Source: Planctomycetota bacterium
GTDB taxonomy: Bacteria; Planctomycetota; SZUA-567; H5-PLA8
Assembly: GCA_027493525.1 (NCBI GenBank)
Contig: JAOSKN010000002.1
Location: 1,645,326 to 1,709,325 of the forward strand
Direction: 5' to 3'
Length of the DNA stretch: 64,000 nt
Shown here in pieces: positions 51,781 to 59,585 of the stretch. A program made the translations under genes and the position numbers. The notes beneath the pieces are model-generated. The model was not told the DNA's origin and made no database searches. It saw nothing but the letters and a program-made list of their open reading frames with translations. Within the stretch, counting starts at the first letter, position 1. Each line of letters opens with the position of its first letter.

Positions 51781-54000
51781 CTACGCCCGCTCCAGCGTCA
51801 CCTCCGCGTTGTAATCCGGCACGCCGCCGCCGGCGTCCACGCGCCCGTGCGGGATCAGGCCGTTCACCTCCGGCCAGTGCCCTTGCAGCGTGCCCGGCGC
51901 GACCTCGGCGAGGAACGCGCGCCCGCGGTACTGCCCCAGCGCGTTCCTGACCACGATCGCGTCGTCCTGCCGCAGGCCCAGGCGCTTGGCGTCGGCGCGG
52001 GCGATAAAAATATGGTCCCGCGCGGCGCCCGTCAGCGCGTCGGTATCGGCCTGGATCATGCTGTTGAATTGCTTGCCGCGGCGCGTGGCGAGCAGGAACG
52101 CGCCGGCGGCCGGGCGCGAAGGCGGCGGCGCGACGGGCACGAAATGCGCCTTCCCGTCGGGCGTCGGGAAGCGCCGGTCCACGCACAGCCGCGGCCCGCC
52201 CCACTGGAACTGGTCGCCCTGCTGCGCCAGCCCCGCGATGCCCTTGTAGAACGGCACCGCGCGCTCGATCTCCGCCCTAATTTGCGCGCCGTCCTCGAAG
52301 TGGACCTTCGCGTAGCCCTCGGGCTTCACCGCCTTGGCGAAGTCCAACAGCAGCTCCCATTCGCTCCGCGCCTCGCCGATCTCGTGCCCCGGGATCTCGG
52401 GCGAGAAGATCACGCGCCGCTCGGTCGTCGTCTCGGTGCCGCCGCCGCGCTGCTCGTAGCGGGTCCGCGCGGGGAGCAGGTAGACCGCCTCCGCCGGCTC
52501 GACGAACATCTGCTTCGTCAGCACGATGTCGCTGTGCAGGCGCAGCGGCATCTTCGCCAGCCCCGCCTCGATCCGCCCGGGCTCGGGCATCGTCTCGAGG
52601 AAGTTCCCGCCGATGCAGTACAGCGCGTCGATCCCGCCGCCGCGCGCGGCCTCGAGCATCTCCACCGTGGTCAGGCCCTTCTCGGCGGGCACCTCGAAGC
52701 CCCACAGCTCGCCGAAGTGCTTCGCCTGCTCCGCGTCGATGGGCTTTCCGCCGGGGAAGGCCGTGCTGTACGCGCCCATCTCGGCGCCGCCCTGCACGCC
52801 GCTGTGCCCGCGGATCGGCATCAGCCCGCAGCCGACGCGCCCGACGAACTCCCGCAGCAGCCCCAGGTTCGCGATCGCGCGCACCGTGTCGCTGCCGTGC
52901 GCGTGCTGCGTGATCCCCATCGACCAGACGAAGACGCCCGTCTCCGCGTCGGCGACCTCCTTCGCGAAGGCCTGGACCGTCTCGAGCTTCACCCCCGCGC
53001 GCGCCAGCAGGTCTTCCATGGGCTGCTCGGCCAGCGCCGCCGCGTAGGCCTCGAAGCCTTCGCACGCCTGCGCGACGAAGTCCCGATTGTACGCGCCGCT
53101 CTCGATCACCAGCTTGGAGACCGCGTTGAGGAACGCCAGGTCCCCGCCGACCTTCACCAGCGCCACGCCGTCGCAGAGTTTGGTCCCGAAGAGCGCCGAG
53201 CCGGGGTTCGACGGCACCCAGTAGCGCTCCAGCCCCGGCTCGCGGTAGGCGTTGACCATCAGCACCCGCGCGCCGCGCTTGCGGGCTTCGAGCAGGTACT
53301 TGATCGCGACCGGCTGGTCGTTGGCCGGATTCGAGCCGAAGAAGACGATCAGGTCCGCGTCGTACCAGTCCTTGTAGCTGCACGTCGTCGCCGCGACCCC
53401 CACCGTGGACTTCAGCCCCGCCGTGCTGGGGCTGTGGCAGAGCCGCGCCGAGTTGTCCACGTTGTTGCTGCCCAGGTAGCGCATCGTCTTCTGCGCCACG
53501 TAGTAGACCTCGTTGGTCACGCCGCGGCTGGTGACGTACAGGTAGGTCCGCTCGGGCTTGAACGCCCGCCAGCGCGCGCCGGCCTCGCGCCAGAGTTCCT
53601 CCCAGCCGATCCGCGTGAAACCCGGCTCGCCGCGGCGCCGGCGCATGGGGAAGGGAAGCCGGCCCAGCTCCCGCAGTTGCCGGCTGTCGAGGTCCCGCAG
53701 CGCCCCGAGGTCCCGCAGCCGCTCCGGGTCCAGCGCGGGCATCGTGTTCAGCCGCAGCAGGTTCAGCCGCACCAGGCACAGATGCGTGCCGTCGATGGTC
53801 CAGTCCTTCAGTCCGCTCGTCCCCAGCGCGCAGCCGTCGCAGACTCCCCGGTTGAGCACCCGCCACGCATGGCCCAGGTTGTCCCGGTTGCGCCAGACGA
53901 TCTTCAGCATCTCGAGGTAATGGTGCGGCTTGGCGTGCCCCAGGCCGAAGGGCATCCAGTCGTAAGCCAAGTCAGTGAATCCGCGGCGCTGCCGGGCCAT
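51781..54000 (-). CDS. FdhF/YdeP-family molybdopterin oxidoreductase
   Basis: 739 residues of the molybdopterin (DMSO-reductase-type) fold, alpha-subunit class. Cys54/57 in VCDGCALGTSGLKDW suggests an iron-sulfur or structural site. Motifs include VVFFGSNPAND-like (LIVFFGSNPANDQP), the cofactor loop MPIRGHSGVQGGAEMG and a C-terminal dinucleotide-type domain (NALGQYRGRAF). The match to YdeP/FdhF-like proteins is strong; formate dehydrogenase activity is unproven for this family. No membrane or electron-transfer subunit is adjacent. Upstream to the left of SulP; both on the minus strand. The ATG at 54000 directly precedes ARQRRGFTDLAYDW. Confidence 0.92.
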   Translation of the reverse strand: MARQRRGFTDLAYDWMPFGLGHAKPHHYLEMLKIVWRNRDNLGHAWRVLNRGVCDGCALGTSGLKDWTIDGTHLCLVRLNLLRLNTMPALDPERLRDLGALRDLDSRQLRELGRLPFPMRRRRGEPGFTRIGWEELWREAGARWRAFKPERTYLYVTSRGVTNEVYYVAQKTMRYLGSNNVDNSARLCHSPSTAGLKSTVGVAATTCSYKDWYDADLIVFFGSNPANDQPVAIKYLLEARKRGARVLMVNAYREPGLERYWVPSNPGSALFGTKLCDGVALVKVGGDLAFLNAVSKLVIESGAYNRDFVAQACEGFEAYAAALAEQPMEDLLARAGVKLETVQAFAKEVADAETGVFVWSMGITQHAHGSDTVRAIANLGLLREFVGRVGCGLMPIRGHSGVQGGAEMGAYSTAFPGGKPIDAEQAKHFGELWGFEVPAEKGLTTVEMLEAARGGGIDALYCIGGNFLETMPEPGRIEAGLAKMPLRLHSDIVLTKQMFVEPAEAVYLLPARTRYEQRGGGTETTTERRVIFSPEIPGHEIGEARSEWELLLDFAKAVKPEGYAKVHFEDGAQIRAEIERAVPFYKGIAGLAQQGDQFQWGGPRLCVDRRFPTPDGKAHFVPVAPPPSRPAAGAFLLATRRGKQFNSMIQADTDALTGAARDHIFIARADAKRLGLRQDDAIVVRNALGQYRGRAFLAEVAPGTLQGHWPEVNGLIPHGRVDAGGGVPDYNAEVTLERA

Positions 54001-54445
54001 GGCGGTTCCTGGGTCGCGAGAGGTTCGAGCGCGGCCCCGATCCTACCCCCGCGCCTCGCGCCCGCAAACCGCTCCGACCGCCGCCGGGCTCAAGAAGGGC
54101 CACCCGGACCGCACACCTGTTGCACCCAGTGCATCTTTTTTTGGGCTCTCGTAGACACCCCTGAATAGGCCTCCTTGGCGCGGCTCAAACCGGGAAACGC
54201 GGATTGAGGGCTTTGAAGACACATGTGCATCTTTTTTAAGGTTCATTGACACGGCGCTGGACCAGTCAACCGCTTTACTCAGGGAGAAGTGGGTGCATCT
54301 TCGGCCAAAGTGCACGACTGTGCATCTTTTTTAGATATCGTATACAGGTGCTCGAAGGAAGCTGTCGCGTGGCGCGACAGCGCTCGCGCGAGGCGGACGG
54401 ACACGGCACACCAGTGCAACTTTTTTAGAGGATTGTGGACTGGGT
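54001..54445. other. Intergenic region with the stem-loop/T-tract array
   Basis: 445 bases between two minus-strand genes. Four evenly spaced repeats lie at 54129, 54225, 54320 and 54414 (separate entry). A strong hairpin GCTGTCGCG-tgg-CGCGACAGC is at 54361-54381. No coding frame is supported. Confidence 0.6.
54129..54445 (+). repeat. Array of stem-loop plus T-tract modules, period about 95 bp
   Basis: Four direct repeats of about 31 bases with consensus GTGCATCTTTTTTA, then about six variable bases and GTNGACA. They begin at 54129, 54225, 54320 and 54414, spacings 96, 95 and 94. In three of the four, the first bases pair with TGCAC just before (TGCAC-cca-GTGCA, TGCAC-gact-GTGCA, GCAC-acca-GTGC), so each module is a short hairpin followed by six or seven T. 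The intervening 65 bases are not alike. A fifth, partial GTGCATC is at 54293. Orientation of the T-tracts is plus, opposite to both flanking genes. Confidence 0.75.
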
Positions 54446-56254
54446 TCAGCGCGGCGCCGGGGAACCGGCTTCCGCCGCGCAGCGCGCGACCTCCAGCCCT
54501 TCCTCGAAACCGTGCCGCACAGCCAGGATGCCGTCTTCGTCCGCGACCCCGGCCTTGGCCAGGACCTCGCCGGGCTGCGCCTGCACGCCGGCCAGGACGA
54601 CGAAGACGCCGTTCTTGCGCAGCCGCCCCAGCGCCGATTCGAGGTTGACCAGCCCCGTGGCGTCCATGGCCGGCACGGAGCGCAGGTCGAGCACGACGAC
54701 CCTGGTCCGTTCGCTGACGGCGTGAATCGCGCTCATCGCCTTTTGCGCCGCGCCGAAGAAGAGCGGCCCGCCGATCTCGTAAAGCATCACCCCGGGCGGC
54801 AGGTCGGCGCGTTCGTGGTGTTCTTCGCTCAGCAGCCGCGCGCCGGTCACCTCGGCCATGCGCCGCATGAACAGCAGCGCCGCGAGGACCACGCCGGCCG
54901 AGACCGCCACGACCATGTCGAAGATCACCGTCAGGCCAAAGCAGGCCAGCAGCACCGCGACGTCGCTCTTCGGCGCGACCTTGAGCGTATGGATGAAGTG
55001 CTTCAGGTCGCTCATGTTCCACGCCACCAGGATCAGCAGCGCCGCCAGCGCGGCCATCGGCAGGTAGCCCAGCAGCGGCGCGAAGAGCACCACCGCGCCC
55101 AGCACGAAGAGCGCGTGGACCGCGGCGGCCAGCGGCGAGCGCGCCCCGGCGCGGATGTTCGTGGCCGTCCGCGCGATCGCCCCCGTCGCGGCGAAGCCCC
55201 CGAAGAACGGCGCGAGCAGGTTCCCCGCGCCCTGCGCCAGCAGCTCGGTGTCCGGATCGTGCTTGTAGCCCGTCATCCCGTCGGCGACGACCGCCGAGAG
55301 CAGCGACTCGATGGCGCCCAGCATGGCGATGGCGAAGGCCGGTCCCAGCAGCGCGCGCAACAGGCCGAAACTCAGTTCCAGCGGCTGGCCCTGCGGCCCG
55401 TCCAGATGCCACGGCAGGAGCGGCGCCGGCGGAAGCTGCGGGATCCCCTGCCGCACCTCGCCGTTGAGCAGGTAGCTGAAGCGCGCGTTGATCGTCGTCG
55501 CGAGCTGCTCGGGATAGGCTTGCGCCAGCGCGTACGCGGCGAGGCTCGCCGCCGTCAGCGCCACCAGCGGCGCGGGAACCTTGCGCGTCAGCTTCGGCCA
55601 GAGGATCAGCAGCGCCAAGGTCAGCGCGCCGACGCCGAGGTCCACCGCGCGCGCCGTGGGCAGGGCCTCGAAGAGCGCCGCGACGCGCTCGAGGTAGGTC
55701 TCGGGCATGTGCGCCACCGTCAGGCCCAGAAAGTCCTTAAGCTGGAGCGTGGCGATCACCACCGCGATCCCGGCCGTGAAGCCGGTCGTGACGGGATGGG
55801 GGATGAACTCGATCAGCCGGCCCATACGGAAAAAACCCATCCCGACCAGGATGACGCCGGCCATCAGCGAAGCCAGCGCCAGCCCGCCGAAGCCGTACTG
55901 GGCCGAAACTGGAGCAAGCAGCACCACAAAGGCCGCCGTGGGACCGGTAACCTGCACGCGCGATCCGCCCAGCAGCGCCGTCACGCCGCCGGCCACGATG
56001 GCCGTATAGAGCCCGTGTTGCGGCGCCACCCCGCTGGCAATGGCCAGCGCCATGGACAGCGGCAGGGCGACCATTCCAACGACGATCCCCGCCAGCAGGT
56101 CGGCGCGGAACTGTGCTCCGCCATATCCGTCGCGTAAGCAGCGCCGCAGCGCGCCGGCGGGACGCAAGCTGCCCAGCGCGAAGAGGTTCTGCGAGGGGTC
56201 GAGGCGGCGGCTGATACGGCGGGTTTTGCTGACGGAAGCAGGCGGTGTGTTCAT
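54446..56254 (-). CDS. SulP-family anion transporter with STAS domain
   Basis: 602 residues. About ten or more membrane helices with SulP signatures: LLAGIVVGMVALPLSMALAIASG near 54-76, VTGPTAAFVVLLAP, FFGGFAATGAIARTATNIRAGARSPLA near 350-376. The C-terminal STAS domain spans about 470-585 (VVLDLRSVPAMDATGLVNLE with the conserved Asp/Thr). SulP proteins move sulfate, bicarbonate, C4-dicarboxylates or other anions; substrate is not decidable here. The ATG at 56254 gives a basic N-terminus. No carbonic anhydrase or sulfate-assimilation gene lies next to it. Confidence 0.92.
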   Translation of the reverse strand: MNTPPASVSKTRRISRRLDPSQNLFALGSLRPAGALRRCLRDGYGGAQFRADLLAGIVVGMVALPLSMALAIASGVAPQHGLYTAIVAGGVTALLGGSRVQVTGPTAAFVVLLAPVSAQYGFGGLALASLMAGVILVGMGFFRMGRLIEFIPHPVTTGFTAGIAVVIATLQLKDFLGLTVAHMPETYLERVAALFEALPTARAVDLGVGALTLALLILWPKLTRKVPAPLVALTAASLAAYALAQAYPEQLATTINARFSYLLNGEVRQGIPQLPPAPLLPWHLDGPQGQPLELSFGLLRALLGPAFAIAMLGAIESLLSAVVADGMTGYKHDPDTELLAQGAGNLLAPFFGGFAATGAIARTATNIRAGARSPLAAAVHALFVLGAVVLFAPLLGYLPMAALAALLILVAWNMSDLKHFIHTLKVAPKSDVAVLLACFGLTVIFDMVVAVSAGVVLAALLFMRRMAEVTGARLLSEEHHERADLPPGVMLYEIGGPLFFGAAQKAMSAIHAVSERTRVVVLDLRSVPAMDATGLVNLESALGRLRKNGVFVVLAGVQAQPGEVLAKAGVADEDGILAVRHGFEEGLEVARCAAEAGSPAPR

Positions 56255-56355
56255 GAATGCATGGAAACCTCGTGCCGGCAGCGCCCGTCACGCCACACCT
56301 TCTCGCGAACCTCGGAACGGACTTGACGTGCGAAACGCAAAGCCGGATTCTGTGA

Positions 56356-56387
56356 GCGGGAGCTGGAGGAAGCGGGAGCTGGAGGAA
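56356..56387. repeat. Tandem 16-bp repeat GCGGGAGCTGGAGGAA
   Basis: Two exact copies (56356-56371 and 56372-56387) between the divergent sulP-type and clpP genes. Confidence 0.75.
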
Positions 56388-56505
56388 GTTGGGTTCGTCT
56401 CCTGGGTATCCTTAATCAATACCCCGTGATGCCGCCCCCTGCAACCTGGAAAGTAAAACGCGCCGTGCCATGGACGTTAACAACCTCAAATCAAAGGAGT
56501 TGTGC

Positions 56506-57129
56506 GTGAACAACCCTGACATCCGGCCTTTGGAGGCGCTGCGCCTGGCCGAGGACGACGACGAGAAGGGCAAGAGCAAGGGCGGCGAGGCGCTCGAGTC
56601 CAAGCTGCTCAAGGCGCGCACGATCCTGGTGCAGGGTCCTGTCACCGACAAGATGTACCAGAACGTCTGCGCCCGGTTGCTCTACCTGGAGCACGAGGAT
56701 CCCAAGAAAGAGATCGTCGTGGTGGTCAACTCGCCGGGCGGGAGCGCCGACAGCGGCTTCGGCATTTACGACATGATGCGCTTCGTGGGCTGCCCGATCC
56801 AGTCGATCTGCGCGGGGCTGTGCGCCTCGGCCGCGGTCCTGATCTTCCTCGGCGCCGACAAGGGCCGGCGCTTCGTGCTGCCGCACTCGCGCTTCCTGCT
56901 GCATCAGCCCTCCACGCAGAGCTTCGGGCAGGCCAGCGACATGGAGATCACCGCGAAGGAGATCCTGCGCACGCGCAAGCGCTACGCCGAGATCGTTTCG
57001 CAGGCCACCGGCAAGGACGCCGACGCGATCCAGAAGGACTCCAACCGCGACTTCTGGCTCGATGCCCAGCAGGCGCTCGAATACAAGCTCGTGGACAAGA
57101 TCGTCCAGCGCCGCGACGAGATCAAGTAG
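56506..57129 (+). CDS. clpP: ATP-dependent Clp protease proteolytic subunit
   Basis: 207 residues. Serine peptidase subunit that forms the proteolytic barrel with ClpX/ClpA. Catalytic triad: Ser108 in GLCASAAVL, His133 in FLLHQP, Asp182 in NRDFWL. The N-terminal ~30 residues are an acidic extension (EDDDEKGKSKGGEALESKLL) absent from E. coli ClpP. The GTG at 56506 is chosen because AAAGGAG lies at 56495-56501. The ATG at 56470 would add 12 residues without a ribosome site. It may be one of several ClpP paralogues. Followed 19 bases on by the isochorismatase-fold gene. Confidence 0.92.
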   Translation: MNNPDIRPLEALRLAEDDDEKGKSKGGEALESKLLKARTILVQGPVTDKMYQNVCARLLYLEHEDPKKEIVVVVNSPGGSADSGFGIYDMMRFVGCPIQSICAGLCASAAVLIFLGADKGRRFVLPHSRFLLHQPSTQSFGQASDMEITAKEILRTRKRYAEIVSQATGKDADAIQKDSNRDFWLDAQQALEYKLVDKIVQRRDEIK

Positions 57130-57148
57130 GCGGCGGGGGCTGCCGCCC

Positions 57149-57847
57149 ATGCTCCAGAGTTCCGGCATCACGTCCCTCTTCGTGGACCTGAACACGCTGG
57201 AGGACTTCTTCGGCGCGCGCCCGGTCGTGTTGCTCTCGAATCCCGAACGCACGCGCGCCAACCTCCGCGAACTCACGTCCTGGCTGGAGCGTCACGGCGA
57301 GCCGCTGCTCTCCGCGACCGACGCCCACGCGCCGGACGCGCCGGAGTTCGCCGCTCACGGCCTGCCGCCCCATGGCGTGGTCGGAACCCCCGGCGCCGCC
57401 CGGATCCGCGAGACCTCGCGCAAGCACGCCCCGGTCATCCCGGCGAGCGGGAAGCGCCAGCCCTGGCCCATGATCGGCGAACTCGCGGCCAAGGGCGGCC
57501 AGCTCGTTCTCGAAAAGGAGAACTTCGACCTCTTCGACAACCCCGCGGCCCGCGAGGTGCTCAAGGGGTTCGGGGCGCGCGAATTGATCCTCTTCGGCGG
57601 GCTGTTCGCCTACGACCTGCGCGCCACCGCGCTCTCGGCGCGCACGCTGGGCTACGAGGTCCTGATCCTGGAGGATGCCATCGGGATCTGGAACGCGCCG
57701 AAGGCCGCCGAGGTGCGGGGCGAACTCGCCCGCCGCGGCGTGCGCTTCGGCGCCACCGACCAGGCCCTGCAGCAACTCGCCCAGGCGCAACGCCGCTCGG
57801 CCCGGCTCGCCCGCGCGGCGGGTGGACGGCCCGAGAAGCCGAAGTGA
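57149..57847 (+). CDS. Isochorismatase-fold (nicotinamidase-like) protein lacking catalytic Cys
   Basis: 232 residues. Matches the cysteine-hydrolase fold: Asp13 in LFVDLNTLEDFF, HGVVGTPGA near 75-83, Lys123 in LEKENFDLFD, and GGLFAYDLRATALSARTLGYEV near 150-171, then LEDAIG. At the site of the catalytic Cys (in GVATDxCVxAT) this protein has Asp156. So it keeps the Asp and Lys of the triad but not the nucleophile. Being directly before nadE, it could sense or bind nicotinamide or NAD intermediates, or have changed chemistry. ATG 57149 gives the normal N-terminus; the site before it is weak. Confidence 0.75.
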   Translation: MLQSSGITSLFVDLNTLEDFFGARPVVLLSNPERTRANLRELTSWLERHGEPLLSATDAHAPDAPEFAAHGLPPHGVVGTPGAARIRETSRKHAPVIPASGKRQPWPMIGELAAKGGQLVLEKENFDLFDNPAAREVLKGFGARELILFGGLFAYDLRATALSARTLGYEVLILEDAIGIWNAPKAAEVRGELARRGVRFGATDQALQQLAQAQRRSARLARAAGGRPEKPK

Positions 57848-57872
57848 GCCGGGCCCAGAGACGGGAGCTTCG

Positions 57873-59519
57873 ATGAAGGTCGCGCTCGCCCAGATCAACC
57901 CGACGATCGGGGATTTCAACGGAACGTCACAGAAGATCGTCCGGCGCGCGGTCGAGGCCCGCTCCTTGGGCGCCGAACTGACGATCTTTCCCGAGTTGTG
58001 CCTGACCGGCTATCCGCCCCGCGACCTGTTGGAAAAGCAGGCCTTCCTCGACGCCCAGGACCGCGCCCTCGACAAGCTCAAGCGCGCGCTCAAGGGCTTC
58101 CCCTGCATCCTGGGCTTCGTGACCCGCCGCTACGATGGCGTCGGGCACCTGCGCTACAACTCCGTCGGGCTGCTCGTGGACGGAGAGTTCCTCGCCATCG
58201 GGCGAAAACTGCTGCTTCCGACCTACGACGTCTTCGACGAGGCGCGCTACTTCGTCCCGGGCGACCAGCCCCAGGTCGTGGACTTCGGCGGGACGCGCTG
58301 GGGCCTGAGCGTCTGCGAGGACATCTGGAACGACAAGGACTTCTGGAGCCACCGGCTTTACGAGCGCGACCCCATCGAGGAACTGGTCCAGGCCGGCGCC
58401 GACGCGATCGTCAACATCTCCGCCAGCCCTTTCAACCTCGGCAAACAGGCCGTCAAGGAAGCGATGCTCTCCAGCCTCTCGCGGAAGCACCGCATCCCGC
58501 TGCTCTACACCAACCAGGTCGGCGGCAACGACGACCTGCTCTTCGACGGCCGCGCCATGGGCTTCGACGACCGCGGCAAGATGTGCGCCCGCGGGCCGGC
58601 CTTCGTCGAGGGCGTCACGCTCGTGGACCTGGAGAACTTCGAAGGCGACGCCACCGCGCGGCTGAGCGACGAGGAGGAACTGCACGCGGCGCTGCTGATG
58701 GGCATGAAGGATTACGCCGACAAGTGCGGTTTCGACGGCGCCGTGCTCGGGCTCTCCGGCGGCATCGACTCGGCGGTCGTCGGCGCGCTGGCCGCGCAGG
58801 CCTACGGCCCGCCCAACGTCATCGGCGCGGCGATGCCCGGGCCCTACAACTCCCCCGACAGCCTCGCCGACGCGCAGGAACTGGCCAAGCGCCTCGACAT
58901 CCGCTTCCACGTCCTGCCCATCGCCGAGCCCTTCGACGTGCTCAAGCGGGTCCTCGCCCCGGCCTTCGAGGGGCGGCCCGCCGACGTGACCGAGGAGAAC
59001 ATGCAGGCGCGCATCCGCGGCCTGTACATGATGGCGCTCTCCAACAAGGTCGGGCACCTGCTCCTCACGACCGGCAACAAGTCCGAACTCGCCACCGGCT
59101 ACTGCACCCTCTACGGCGACATGTGCGGCGGGCTGGCGGCGATCAGCGACCTCTACAAGACGACCGTCTACAAGCTCGCCCGGCATATGAACGAAGTCGC
59201 CAAGTCGCCGCCCATCCCCGAGCGCTCCATCGCCAAGGCGCCGACCGCGGAGCTCCGCCCCAACCAGACCGACCAGGACAGCCTCCCGCCCTACGAGGTC
59301 CTCGACGGGATCCTCAAGGCCTATATCGAGGAGCACAAGAGCCTCGAACAGATCCTCACCCTGGGCTTCGATTTCGAAGTGGTGCGCCGCGTGATCCGGC
59401 TGGTGGACTTCAACGAGTACAAGCGCCGGCAGGCCGCGCCCGGCCTGCGCGTGACCATGAAGGCCTTCGGCACCGGGCGGCGCATCCCCATCGCGCAGCG
59501 CTTCCGCGAGGGGGATTAG
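57873..59519 (+). CDS. nadE: Glutamine-dependent NAD+ synthetase
   Basis: 548 residues. N-terminal nitrilase-type glutaminase (Glu41 in FPELCLTGYPPRDLL, Lys near 112 in GRKLLLPTY, Cys near 151 in LSVCEDIW) feeds ammonia to the C-terminal synthetase with the ATP loop SGGIDSA near 292. It turns deamido-NAD to NAD. Length and order match the bacterial two-domain form. The ATG at 57873 begins MKVALAQINPT with GGGAG upstream. It follows the isochorismatase-fold gene by 25 bases; together with clpP they may form one transcript. Convergent with the glycosyltransferase. Confidence 0.96.
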   Translation: MKVALAQINPTIGDFNGTSQKIVRRAVEARSLGAELTIFPELCLTGYPPRDLLEKQAFLDAQDRALDKLKRALKGFPCILGFVTRRYDGVGHLRYNSVGLLVDGEFLAIGRKLLLPTYDVFDEARYFVPGDQPQVVDFGGTRWGLSVCEDIWNDKDFWSHRLYERDPIEELVQAGADAIVNISASPFNLGKQAVKEAMLSSLSRKHRIPLLYTNQVGGNDDLLFDGRAMGFDDRGKMCARGPAFVEGVTLVDLENFEGDATARLSDEEELHAALLMGMKDYADKCGFDGAVLGLSGGIDSAVVGALAAQAYGPPNVIGAAMPGPYNSPDSLADAQELAKRLDIRFHVLPIAEPFDVLKRVLAPAFEGRPADVTEENMQARIRGLYMMALSNKVGHLLLTTGNKSELATGYCTLYGDMCGGLAAISDLYKTTVYKLARHMNEVAKSPPIPERSIAKAPTAELRPNQTDQDSLPPYEVLDGILKAYIEEHKSLEQILTLGFDFEVVRRVIRLVDFNEYKRRQAAPGLRVTMKAFGTGRRIPIAQRFREGD

Positions 59520-59585
59520 AGCCCCCTCGAAGCGAAAAGATACCCCGCAGGCTCTCCTGCACGGAACCGCCGCGCCGCCCGCTTC

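Noticed and set aside
54129..54445. CRISPR array
   Set aside because: Repeats are only about 31 bases with drifting ends, spacers near 65 bases, just four units, no cas gene, and each unit looks like a hairpin with a T-tract.
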